Source of the DNA: Tomocerus qinae
Taxonomy: Eukaryota > Arthropoda > Collembola > Entomobryomorpha > Tomoceridae
NCBI GenBank assembly: GCA_020055645.1
Contig: CM034546.1
Coordinates: forward strand, 71,424,001-71,488,000
Reading direction: 5' to 3'
DNA: 64,000 bases
The notes under the pieces were generated by a model that saw only the letters and a list, made by a program, of their open reading frames with translations, did no database searches and had not been told where the DNA came from. Made by a program: the position numbers and the translations under genes. This document shows positions 24,945 through 36,267 of this stretch, one piece after another (the first letter of the stretch is position 1; every line of letters begins with the position of its first letter).

Positions 24945-24953
24945 CAACCTATG

Positions 24954-26212
24954 CCATGATATAAGTATGTGTAAGGCGCCCATAATACTATGTAGACTAG
25001 TAAACATATTAAAAATTGATGATTCAGGTTTCTATATTTATTACGGCTAAGTTGACACCAGAAAGTGATGCTAAATCAACACACATTCGTTTGCAGAGAA
25101 TTCTTTCCATTTTTAGATCTTTCTGGTATAAACATGCTGGAAGGAGAAATCTTCCTTCAAAGATATTCGGAGGTGCCACAATCAAGGGTATAAGCATCAT
25201 ACCAAATATTCAAATTAAAAAACTTTGAAATGAACTAAAAATGTACTACGTGATTATATCTGCCTAATTTAAGACCAACTAAATTTTCAGGACAATTACA
25301 ATTACACATTAAATCCCTGGAAAAGTTAGAACAAACTTTTTAAATGTCAAGAAATATTTTGCTTTATTTTGCCGTAACAAATGTATGTAATAACAGGAGA
25401 AATAGCTAAAGAATAGATGTAAGTGAACACATAAAAGCTGCTGTCTCCATTTGACATTAAATTAACACAATTCTAAGGTAAAATATTTAAATTAACACGT
25501 GCATATGAATATCTAAATAATTTGTTCTTTCCATATATCATGAAATGTAAAGCTATGTCATCGAGGAAGAGATTCTCCTTTACTGCCTTTTACGCTTACT
25601 CTGTATAAATAGTTAAATAATTTAAAAGGTAACTACCTAAACAGATCATAGGCTTTGTGGTATTAAAATCTTTCCCGAAGCTGGGAAAATTGGGCAAGTG
25701 ACAATGAGCAAAATAATAAAAACTATAACAATTTTATCTTAAATATTTCCTGATGGTAGAGTATTTCAACATGAAAGTATTTTTTACAAAAAAATGGTGA
25801 CAGTAGTGCAAAGAATGTTCTTGTGACCCATTAATGTAAAGTAAAATGGTAGTAAAACCTGAGGTAAAAAAACATTTATAACTTGTTTGGCAAAATGTAA
25901 AAATGGTGATATAAATTACAACTTGTGAATTATTATTACTTACAACCCCTTATCACTTAATGTCGTGCATGGTCATTTCTTAAAACCATGTTGACCATAA
26001 TGTTGCTGCCTAACTACTAAATGTCACCGTTACCGTTGAACATTGAAAATGTCATAAGATCATTAGATATGTTATAGTTATAATATATTATATAACTATG
26101 CCCCCAAATCCACGGGTATTGTTACAATTAAAAAATGTGTAGCGTTTTGGAATGGACGGAATGAGTTCATAAGTTTCTCAATTATGTAATTTCATTAAAG
26201 GTACACGATAAG
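24954..26212. other. Intergenic, nothing firm
   Basis: A 70-codon frame at 25016-25228 follows the diverged direct repeat and contains a possible acceptor TTTGCAG. It has no recognisable family and was not accepted as a gene. Confidence 0.4.
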
Positions 26213-26695
26213 TCAGGCCAGTTGATAAGAAGCAAGTAAAATTACGGCCAAAGCTGTGAGCCAGGACCAACTTATTTTGGAGCTGTGATTACAAAAATGG
26301 TCAAACTCACAGAAGCACCAAGTGACTTCGTCGTAGTAATTTCTTTTGATGTCCAATTCCTTAATGCTGTTGTTGACATAGTGGGCCAATCTCACATCCT
26401 TAGAAGCTGGACGACATCCTTCATATTTATCAGATGGAATGTCATGCCGGGAATACTCCACTTGGCTCAAGCAGTTTCTGGTGATCACTTCGTCGGCTCC
26501 TTTCTTCTCTATAATTTTTACGCACTTGTCAGTGGACAGAGGACATGTCACAGATGTGTACCACCTCCAATCAAATGGGGTTCCACAACCAGGCTGCGTG
26601 CTCACACATTGATAACACCACAAACAATCCCCGGGCTGAAGAAATGATGCCAACGCAAACAGCGTCAAAAATTTGTCAATACTTCTCCAACTCAT
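26213..26695 (-). CDS. UPAR/Ly6-domain GPI-anchored protein, quiver/sleepless-like
   Basis: A single exon of 160 residues. The true ATG is taken at 26695 (MSWRSIDKF); the frame continues upstream without another ATG. A signal peptide ends near GDC, and the mature start LWCYQC is the classic Ly6 opening. Ten cysteines follow in Ly6 order, ending with the diagnostic C-N pair (FCNHSS). A hydrophobic C-terminus (WLTALAVILLASYQLA) with no charged tail fits a GPI attachment signal. Insect relatives such as quiver/sleepless, boudin and crooked neck-type Ly6 proteins modulate channels or build septate junctions. Which of these it corresponds to cannot be settled here. Confidence 0.85.
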   Translation of the reverse strand: MSWRSIDKFLTLFALASFLQPGDCLWCYQCVSTQPGCGTPFDWRWYTSVTCPLSTDKCVKIIEKKGADEVITRNCLSQVEYSRHDIPSDKYEGCRPASKDVRLAHYVNNSIKELDIKRNYYDEVTWCFCEFDHFCNHSSKISWSWLTALAVILLASYQLA

Positions 26696-27288
26696 TGTTG
26701 TCTTCAACACAAAATTAGTAATTCTTTCTACCTATTAAACACAAAATATCACTACAATTTAATTTCAAGTTTTTTAGCTGCATTTTTAAGGAAAATTTCC
26801 TATTTTTATTTATGGCAGTTTGATGTCAACTGTGGGAGCAGGTCAGGTCAGGATCAAACTGTCAAAGTATTTTTGTAAGATCAAAGATATCAATATTAAA
26901 ATTTTATTATTTACGATATTTATGTCCAACCTTCGATGTTCGAGTTTGGCCCCGCCACTAACGCAAGAAGTGTTATTTTCTATCTGGAAATCAATTAGTT
27001 GTTAATTTGTTAATGGGTAACGTGTCTGGCATTTGTCTAAATACTTTTCGAAATAATATCATGTAAAAAATGTGAATGTGACCAAATAAAAACGAAATCC
27101 AGAACAAGTCATCACAACAGTCTTATATTTTGATTTGAGTTATCAACAAAATAATATAAACCGTAAAGGTTGCCGCAAATATTTTTAAGTATTCGTCTCC
27201 TATCGATGACACGTGAATAATATAGCGGCAAATATTCCATGTTGATTAAACAGCAGCGGTTGTCTGTCTGTCATTCAACTTTTCCTTC

Positions 27289-27579
27289 GGCTCATCCTAT
27301 ATACCCGACACCCGACAGTCAAATACCGGACAACCGACACCCTCCCACCCGACGCCCGACAACGACCAAATACTATCTACCCGACACCCGACGGCGAACT
27401 ACCAGACACCCGATGACTTCCCACCCGATGCCCGACAGCCCCCAAATCCTTCCCACCCAACGCCCGACAACTAACTACCGGACAACCGATGCCTAACCAA
27501 CCGACACCCGCCGCCTTCCCACCCGACAACTGACGCCTTTCTACCCGACATTTAGATTTTTGGAAATATAAAATTTTTA
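27289..27579 (+). repeat. CCCGAC-rich 290-bp block, copy 1
   Basis: An irregular array of CCCGACACCCGAC / CACCCGACGCCCGAC words ending in CATTTAGATTTTTGGAAAT. It is nearly identical, in inverted orientation, to 32223-32514. Its 85-codon open frame (PDTRRRTTRHP-like) reflects repeat composition, not a gene. Confidence 0.9.
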
Positions 27580-27775
27580 TAATGTAAATTATTTTGTTTA
27601 TGACTGCAGTGTAAATTATCTTGTTTATGAGAGTAATTATGTAACAATGTGCATGCCTTTGTGTTTATCTATCAATTTTGCCTAGAATTTACAGATATCG
27701 CTTCTTTCGAAGGTAATAAACTTTTAAAATCTGTTTAATAGATATGCAAATATACTCAATAAAAATGAATTTTTA

Positions 27776-29515
27776 GCTCGCCTGAATAAGGCAGCTTATA
27801 GAACCACACAGTCTGTCCGTACGTCCGTCCGTATGTCCGTACGTCCGTCCGTCCCCACGATAACTTTCGAAAGCAATGTCGGATATTGACCAAACTTGGC
27901 AAAAACAATGCCTATGGACCACTGACGATCCCTATTGATTTTGGGGCTAATCGGTCCATTGGTTGCTGAGATACCGCGCGCTCACTTTGTCTTCATTTTG
28001 ATAGTCAAAGTGAAAAATGGGCATTAAAAAGTTCAATTGCGTTTCCTATAAATTGTTAGCGAGATAGTATAAAATATTTCACTCCGCTTCTACCGAATTT
28101 AAAATTTTATAGTAAAAGCAAATAAAACCAGAAAGTAACTATAAGAGGACGGAAATAAATCTATTTCGCATTTATATTCAATACTATAGTCAAACTTGCA
28201 TTATTCCAATTTCTATTGATTTTCATTATTAATATTGACCGATTTTGATTCTCTTTAGATTTTCATAGTCAACATTATTCAATTTTAATTTAATGTTGAT
28301 TTTCATAGTCAAAATTATTCAATTTTGAATTTGTGTTTATTTTCATAGTCAACATTAATCAATATTAGCTCGCCTCTGAATAAGGCAGCTTATAGAATCG
28401 CACAGTCTGTCCGTCCGTCTGTCCCCGTACCCACGATAACTTTCGAATGCAATGACGGATATTAATTAAACTTGGTAAAAACCATACCTATGGACTGGTG
28501 ACGATCTCTATTGATTTTCGGGCAAATCGCTCCATTGGTTGCTAAGATGCCGTGCGCTCACATTGTTTTCATTTTGATAGTCAAAGTGAAAAATGGGCAT
28601 TAAAAAGTTAAATTGCGTTTCCTATAAATTGTTAGAATGATAGTATAAAATATTTCAATCCGTTTCTACCAAATTTATTTTGAATTTATGTTTCATCGAT
28701 TTTGATTTTGTATTGATTTTGATAGTAAAGATTAATCAAATTTTTAGCTCGCCTGATAAGGCAGCATATAGAATCGCACAGTCCGTCCGTCCGTCCGTCC
28801 GTCCGTTCGTCTGTTACCACGATAACTTTCGAACGCATTGACCGATTTTGATCAAACTTGCCAAAAACATTGTCTATGCCCATAGGACAAAGCCTATTGA
28901 AAATGGACCACATTGGTCCATAGGTTGCTGAGATGACGCGCGCTCACTTTGTCTTCATTTTGATAGTCAAAATGAAAATGTGGCATTAAATGGACATTAA
29001 AAGTTCAATTGTGCTTCCTATGGATTGTTAGCGGGATAGTACAAAATATTAAATGCCGCTTCGACCTAATTTAAGATTTTATAATAAAGTAAATAAATCC
29101 GGTAAATACCTATTAAAGAAAAGAAATAAATCTATTTTGCATTTATATGCAAACTGATAGTCAAATTTACATTTTTAGAATTGGTTTTCATGGTCAAAAT
29201 AGTTTTCATAGAATAGTCAATAACAATCTATTTTGATTTCCTGTTGATTTTCATAGTAAAAAATAATTTATTTTGATTTTCTGTTGATTTTAATAGTCAT
29301 TAATAATCTATTTTGATTTTCTGTTGATTTTAATAGTCAATATTAATCTATTTTGAATTTCTGTTAATGTTGAAGATTTTTCCAATAATTATAAATATTG
29401 ATCTAGTTTGAATTACATTGTACTAATCAAAATAAATTTATTATTCCTCCAAAAATGTGTACATGGTCCCCTTCACTCAGGCGAGCTTCTGTTACGGCTT
29501 GCCGTAGGTTTTTAA
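27776..29515 (+). mobile_element. Composite (CCGT)n interspersed element with three heads and one tail
   Basis: The head motif AGCTCGCCTGAATAAGGCAG followed by a CCGT microsatellite and CACGATAACTTTCGAA occurs at about 27776, 28365 and 28745. A single tail, CAGGCGAGCTTCTGTTACGG with CTTGCCGTAGG, closes it near 29478-29515. Between them lie 40-bp-type units (TTTTCATAGTCAACATTAAT). The layout suggests nested or tandem insertion with loss of two tails. No protein is encoded. Confidence 0.75.
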
Positions 29516-29787
29516 TTAGTATTTGCCTTCTGGCAAATAAGAATAAAGGATTTGACACATTTAATACGGAGTATGGATTTAAATACATAAACAACAACTA
29601 TATAATTTGGTACACAGCATAATTGTAATGCAAACATATTAAAGATAAAATCATAATTTATGTACATCGTCTAGCAATCAATTTTAAATCTATTTCAGTA
29701 AAATTGAGGAACTTTATTAAATCTAACTACTATTTTATCTATTTAGAACCTTGTTTTTTTAACATATTAAGCTGACGTGACAGAAAG

Positions 29788-30231
29788 CTAAACTCTGTCG
29801 GGTTCTTTGGGACATACAGATTGTTGGTGAGACGTTTGGCAAATGTTGTTTGCATAAAAAACAACTGCATTATTCGGTGTTTTTTTAATCACCATTATGA
29901 TTGTCAAAATGGCCAATACTACTAGCAAAATTACTAAAACAGCAACAAAGTTGTAATCAAAATCTTTTGGTTTTATGTTGCCGATGTCTTTGACAATTTC
30001 GGGTTTCACAAAAGGGACCAAATGCTTCATGGTTTTTTTAATTATTGCTGAGTCATTACTTATATAGGCAGCCTCGGTTGCAAATAAAATATTTGTAACA
30101 GCAATGGTTGATGTTGATATGGTTGTGGTAGCACTAGTAGGCCTCCTGAATTTTAGCGGATACCGTGTTGGAGGTCCAAAAATCTGGGAAAAAGTAGTGG
30201 ATATTATTAGAAATAAAACGGCCGCCCTCAT
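29788..30231 (-). CDS. Small single-pass membrane protein, unrecognised
   Basis: About 147 residues from the ATG at 30231 (MRAAVLFLIISTTFSQ), preferred because it opens with a clean signal peptide. An upstream ATG-like start at 30258 adds nine residues. The ectodomain is Thr/Ser-rich (SATTTISTSTIAVT), which fits O-glycosylation. It is followed by one TM helix near residues 97-116 (VAVLVILLVVLAILTIIMVI), a KK stop-transfer and a short tail ending PKEPDRV. TTTTTCCCAG inside the signal region could instead be an acceptor, so the start is not certain. No family was recognised. Confidence 0.5.
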   Translation of the reverse strand: MRAAVLFLIISTTFSQIFGPPTRYPLKFRRPTSATTTISTSTIAVTNILFATEAAYISNDSAIIKKTMKHLVPFVKPEIVKDIGNIKPKDFDYNFVAVLVILLVVLAILTIIMVIKKTPNNAVVFYANNICQTSHQQSVCPKEPDRV

Positions 30232-30258
30232 AACCCTCCTCGCGAAGATAATAATCAT

Positions 30259-30840
30259 CAGAAATGCTAATTGATGTCGTTAAACCAGAAAAAGCGTTAA
30301 AAATTGCAAAATATAAGACATTATTGAGATGATTTAATTTGGTAAACAAATATGGATGATTAAAAATAAAATTACAAATGAATGTGGAGTAACACTTGGA
30401 TTTATGTTAAAACTTCTTGAAAGAGAATGAAGACAATGTAGACAGTTACAAAGATCTTGAAATATCCGAGCCCATATATAATATAAAATTGAAACAAGCA
30501 GAAGAAGAGTAAAAGTATTATTTCTTTCATGATGTCCTGGGAACGGGAACAAACGCTGACTATGTTGTTTCTGTAAGTTTTGTCTTCAAAAATGATTAAA
30601 GTATAACAATTTCTGGTTCTGCGTATTAAAGATCACGTAAATAGCTTGCTCAGCGCAACTCATCATATATATTCGCAAAACTAATATAATTCTGCCATGT
30701 GAAAGGTCTCAATTTAAACATCAATTACATTTCAAAATACCTTTGCAGCGCACTTCATGCATTTGTTATAGAGATTTGTCATTTGCCCGTAGTAAATAAG
30801 CATATGATCGCACGCAACCGCTCGAGAACATTCTGATTTG
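30259..30840. other. Intergenic, nothing identified
   Basis: Open frames on the minus strand here (30134-30349, 30334-30552) look like noise. No repeat structure was seen. Confidence 0.35.
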
Positions 30841-30848
30841 CCCTTGCC

Positions 30849-30957
30849 TGCCCGTGAGCATCTTTATTTGGCCCGTGCCCGTGAGCATCTTTGTTTGGCC
30901 CGTGCCCGTGAGCATCTTTGTTTGGCCCGTGCCCGTGAGCATCTTTGTTTGGTTCGT
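30849..30957. repeat. 27-bp minisatellite, four copies
   Basis: The unit GCCCGTGAGCATCTTTGTTT plus GGCCCGT is repeated four times with a few changes. The period is nine codons, so the + strand reads LARAREHLC repeatedly in a short open frame. Confidence 0.85.
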
Positions 30958-30959
30958 GA

Positions 30960-32222
30960 AAATTATGAGATGTGGGCTCTTGAAAATTATGATATGCGGG
31001 CCCGTAAAAAATTTTTAATATGAGCCTGTGGCGTGCTCTTTAAACTATACATACTTACAAGCAGTTACGGGCGCCGGTGGGCAGCTGGAATTTTCATGCC
31101 CATCACCGTGGCAAAGTTATCCAAAGGTTGCCCGTACCCGCCCTAGTATCCTTGCTCTGCCGGTTCCTGTACCCTCCCTAGTATTCTTAATCTGCCTGTG
31201 CCCCCTCGTGGCCGTGAAAAATCTGGTTCCTGTGCCCGCACCATACAAGCACCCAAAACACAGGTACGTTTCCCTAGGAACTAAGGACACAAGCCCTTTA
31301 GTATGCCTACTGTCTATTTTGTGTGTCAACATAATAGTAGTGTTATCAACAGTTGCTCCCTTACAGCAAATAATTAAAATGATCTATTCTAAATTCTGTT
31401 GTTTTCATAGTTTGAAAGTTAATCCAATAACATGATTATAACTTGTATTATTCACAGAGTGGAATAGTATGATATGATAAATGTAGCTTAGGATGATGGT
31501 AGTAATATGATATGCTAAAAGGTATGTAATATATACTGATATCAAACTACTGTAATGCAGAAGTCACATGTTGCAATAAATATTCCCCCTGAGAATGTTT
31601 ATGAAAATCATAAAATTTTTAAATGAAATAATCTGTTGTGATTTATTATTTATTATAATATCCATGGTTATTCTGGCCGCCTCCCCTCATTTCCGCATCG
31701 GGCATCAACTAATTTGCTACTATATTAGGAGCAAAACGGATCCATATTTTAAAGCTAAACTGTCTAGACCTATTTGCAAGGCAAATTCTGGTAGGTATTC
31801 AAAGTAGGTCTAGTACTAGACAATTAATATGCATGGAACCACCTACAAAATTAATTTTTGAATTATTTCTCTGTATTTCTAAAGTGCAAATACAAATGAC
31901 GTGAATTATTTTTATGCCCCTATCGTAATGCAAGAACCGTAAAATCAGTGGCTGCATTTATGACCTAAGGTATTTTCCAAGCGAGTTAATTGAATGCACC
32001 TAGACTTCAATTTGGTCGCAGAAAGAGGTTGGATTGGTCATTTACTTCACCTTACGAAAGACTCCTTGCTGCGGCTGTCACATATACTTTTTTATTTCCA
32101 AAATTGACCACACCAGTGTTGGTATTGGCAAACAGGAAGCTCAAATCTCTAGCTTATGACATTCCATCCTTTCCCATCCTTTCAAACTTTTGGATATGCT
32201 ATGACTTGCACATGCATCGTGT
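30960..32222. other. Intergenic, nothing identified
   Basis: Slightly more GC-rich near 31050-31280, then AT-rich. No supported gene. Confidence 0.4.
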
Positions 32223-32514
32223 AAAAAAATTTAAATTTCCAAAAAATCTAAATGTCGGGTAGAAGGGCGTCAGTTGTCGGGTGGGAAGGCGGCGGGTGTC
32301 GGTTGGTTAGGCATCGGGTGTCCGGTAGTTAGTTGTCGGGCGTTGGGTGGGAAGGATTTGGGGGCTGTCGGGCATCGGGTGGGAAGGCATCGGGTGTCTG
32401 GTAGTTCGCCGTCGGGTGTCGGGTAGATAGTATTTGGTCGTTGTCGGGCGTCGGGTGGGAGGGTGTCGGTTGTCCGGTATTTGACTGTCGGGTGTCGGGT
32501 ATATAGGATGAGCC
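32223..32514 (-). repeat. CCCGAC-rich 290-bp block, copy 2 (inverted)
   Basis: The reverse complement of this block matches 27289-27579 over its full length with few differences, including the flanking GGAAAT...AATCTAAATG and GGATGAGCC ends. Beyond those ends the sequences diverge. Confidence 0.9.
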
Positions 32515-32871
32515 TTTTCCTTCTCTTCTCGCCTTGGCCTTGCCGCCTGTCTTGCTGGAAAATCGGATTTGGTGCAGTCAGAGTCAGTGGAGCCAGAGCA
32601 GTTTACCGTTAGCCGTTTACTTTGTATCTGTCGGCCGTTAACTTGCTCTCTTGTTGTCTTGACCAACAACCAACTGTTTGTTTTTGCTACTCCACGACAC
32701 GGGCACGATCGATTTGTTTCGACTTTCGAGTAGAAGTAAAACTGCTGAATATTGAATATTATCGTCACTCTCACCGGTAATCAGTTTGACATCAGTGCCC
32801 AAAATCGGAACTTAATCTCACTTTCACTCACTGTATGAAAAGGCATATATTTTGTAATCATTCGATTTCAT

Positions 32872-33266
32872 GGTTGGGTTGGTGCAATGTGTCCCTCTAA
32901 GTTAAAGTACCACGTACTCACGGACCCTCTATCATCTATATCTCAGAATATTAATTTAGACATGACCCCCCAAAGTTTCATCGGATCTTCATCGAACATG
33001 GCCTAGAGGTTACGTTTCCACCCTCCCCACCCCGCACCCCTAACCTAACCTAAATGAAATAAACATAATAAACGATTTTAGGTCCAAAACCGGTGGAATG
33101 TCATTTTTTCCCATACCCCCGTCGGGGGTGGGGAGGGTGTAAACGTGACCTTCAGGTCATGTCCGATAAACATCCGACGAAAATTGGGGGGTCATGTCTA
33201 AATATTCTGAGATATAGAGGGTCCGTGGTACTTTAACTTAGAGGGACACATTGCACCAACCCAACC
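32872..33266. mobile_element. Foldback element with 9-bp TSD CGATTTCAT
   Basis: Long inverted arms of roughly 150 bp start GGTTGGGTTGGTGCAATGTG and end in the complement. Both arms carry TCCCTCTAAGTTAAAGTACC and GACATGACCCCCCAA. The 9-mer CGATTTCAT flanks both ends (32863-32871, 33267-33275). A leading G and a 9-bp duplication fit Mutator-like elements. It sits about 250 bp upstream of the importin alpha ATG. Confidence 0.9.
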
Positions 33267-33513
33267 CGATTTCATCTATGTTAGTAGTTATTGCAAAACT
33301 TTGTTGTTCGCTTAGTTTTTTCTAATTGAATATCATTTAATCATAAATAATAGTCAATAGTGTCAGCTTGTCATAGCCTTCTGTCATATATGTAAATGTT
33401 AGTAGGATTGCATTTGGGTAATGTTGTATATTGTATATAATTGAATCTATTGTTTCTAGGTTGACTTTCAGTTCTTTTTGCTAACAATCACGTAATCTCC
33501 CGCAGCCTTCAAA

Positions 33514-35907
33514 ATGGCTGAAGACCGTATGCGAAATTTCAAAAATTTCGGAAAGGATAAAGATGTAAGTAAAATTATTAATTTAAAATCCGTTTAAGGT
33601 ATTACCCTTTTAATGACACAAATTTAATTGTCTCTAGGAATTACGTAGACGCCGTAACGACGAATCAGTAGCTCTAAGAAAGAGCCGTAAAGATGAACAA
33701 CTGGCCAAGAGGCGAAATATTGACGTAGCGGAACTTGAAGTGAACCAACCAATAAGTCCACTTGGCCCATCTGGTCAAATCAATTCCAGTCCAGAGCCAA
33801 CGACTGTTACAGATGCTGTAATTAGACAAATAGTTGCCGACATGTTTAGGTAAGTTCCCGTATAATATGTTTTGTTAATGGTTAAGATTGTTGCCTATAC
33901 ATTTGAAAGCCACTACCAGTACCAGCGGTGGAATATTTTTAATGATGATTCTATTATTTGTTTCTTTTAGCCAAGACAGTTCTGTTCAGTTGCGAGGAGT
34001 TCAATTAGCTCGTAAAGTGCTTAGTCGTGAACGTCATCCTCCTATCGACATCGTTATCTCAGCTGGTCTTGTGTCTAAATGCGTTGAATTTCTTAAGATG
34101 CAGAATAAACCTGATCTCCAATTCGAAGCTGCGTGGGTGTTGACCAATGTTGCATCCGGAACGTCTGCTCAGACTGAAGTAGTTGTCAAGTCAGGAGCTA
34201 TGGAACCTTTTATTGAAATGTTACGCTCGCCTTATACTCACATTATTGAGCAGAGTTGTTGGGCTATTGGAAATTGCATTGTATGTATATTTTTTGATAT
34301 TTTGATACTTAAATATAACTCTTTGTGTAAAATGTTTGTTCTATTTTCTCTCAGGGTGATGGACCACTGATGCGTGATGCCATAATCGGTATGGGGGTAA
34401 TTCCTCCTCTAGTGGCTTTAGTGAAAACTCAATCGGATGTAAATATATAAATAATATATAGAATATACAAATATAAAAAATTATTAAATATGTACAAATG
34501 TAAATAGATAGACTAAAATATTTTATTATTTTTAATGAACAGCCGACTGTTTTACGCAACTTGGCCTGGACTTTGTCAAATATCTGCAGGGGAAAGGCTC
34601 CACCACCACCCTCTGAAGCAACTCGTCAATGTCTTCCAGCTCTTGCTCATCTTTTAGCGATGAAAGATTTAGAAATTGTTTGTAAGTATTCGACATTTAT
34701 ATTCTGTTTTTATAGCCAATAAATACTACCATATAGAGTATTATTTCTTAAATAATGTTTATACAGGTTTACTTAATGCTTGGATTAATTAATTTTAACT
34801 TTTGTTGTGTAGCGGACACCTGTTGGGCATTGTCTTATCTAAGTGACGGAAGCAATGACAAAATCCAAGAAGTGATTGACTCTGGAGTTGTTCCAAGACT
34901 CGCAGAATTACTGACGTACACGAATGCTAGTGTTGTTACCCCAAGTCTTCGCACTCTTGGAAACCTTGTAACGGGAACAGATACTCAAGTAATAATAATA
35001 TAATATAGATTTTCTACTATAATAAACTGAAATATGTATGAATATTATAAATTACATGATATTATGCTACAAACTATATACAAAATATATTACAAGTATA
35101 TTAAATAAATTTTTAATTTTATAGACCCAGGTCGTTGTTAAGAGCGGCGTTATTCAAACTTTGAAAGCTCTTCTGCAAAGCCCTAAAGCTGCACTCGTTA
35201 AAGAAGCTGCTTGGGCTCTCTCTAACATTACCGCCGGCACTGTGGATCAGATTTCTGCAGTTATAGACTCCGGTGCTATTCCGTTTATATTTCACGTTAT
35301 TGAAAATGTAAGTAATTTTCATGGCTTCTAATTTGTTAATACTTATTTATATTGGTATTTACCAAACACATTATTATTTATTATAAATTGACTTAATTTA
35401 ATTCTGTAGGGAGAGTTCCGAGCTCAAAAGGAGGCCTTGTGGATCGTAACTAATATTACTACGGGTGGAACTGTGCAGCACATGATTACTCTATGTCAGA
35501 ATGGAGTTGTTCCTATTCTATGCGATTGCCTCAGTATTAAGGACTGGCGCACAGTGATTATTGTGATGGATGCGCTTGCCAACCTTTTGAAAGCTGCTGA
35601 TAGCGCCAATCAAGTAGAACGTGTTTCTTACATTGTGGAAGAATGCGGAGGCCTTGACAAAATTGAACATTTGCAATCCCACGAAAATCATGATGTGTAC
35701 ACCAAGGCATACGGCATCATAGAGACCTACTTCAATGATGAGGTTATTGATCATTCTGTCCGTAGATAATACTCGTAATAATCTTAACAAGCATTTTTAA
35801 TGCATTAAATAATCTCTTAGAATGCTGATGATCAAAATCTTCTTCCTGAACGAGACGGAGAATTCGAAATCAATATGCAAGCACCGGATGGTGGATTCGA
35901 ATTGTAA
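33514..35907 (+). CDS. Kap-alpha1: Importin subunit alpha (karyopherin alpha, KPNA1/5/6-like)
   Basis: Nine exons: 33514-33564, 33638-33849, 33971-34280, 34355-34438, 34543-34681, 34813-34988, 35125-35307, 35410-35757 and 35821-35907. All phases agree, giving 529 residues, the family length. The N-terminal IBB domain has the basic cluster ELRRRRNDE...[14 protein letters not shown]. It is followed by about ten ARM repeats with the NLS-binding W-x-x-x-N pattern ([55 protein letters not shown]). The C-terminus ends APDGGFEL, like the APMEGFQL end of KPNA1/5/6. It ferries NLS cargo to importin beta. The final intron is 63 nt with a weak GTCCGT donor. Retaining it would end the protein after VRR and remove the acidic tail. 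A possible 5' UTR acceptor (CCCGCAG) precedes the ATG. The gene symbol follows the fly orthologue class. Confidence 0.95.
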
Positions 35908-36267
35908 ATTTCACGGATCTTGCTCAAGTACAAACATACATCCTGAGATCCGTAAGCTAATAATTAATCTAATATTAATTCCATATGAATTGTTCTTCTT
36001 ATATATTTGCTGCTTCCTTCTTCAAACGATCAAACATAATGAATTGTAATTTTCTACTGCTATATTCTAATTATTGTATTACTGTTGACAATGTTAACAG
36101 CAATGTACAAATTATTTGGCATTTATAAATGAAATACAACAATAATATAAAGATATATCGTCATTTTGATTTTTTAAGAGGGCTAACGACCGGGGTCACT
36201 TTTAACCAGCATAAACTCAGGAAATAACTGCTTGTAGTTAAATTAAATTAAAGTATTGTGTTAAGTG

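Noticed and set aside
25016-25228. 70-codon frame after the diverged direct repeat
   Set aside because: Begins inside a repeat and shows no family or partner exon.
27239-27496. 85-codon frame with PDTRRRTTRHP-like text, and its relative at 32307-32774
   Set aside because: Translation of the CCCGAC-rich repeat block.
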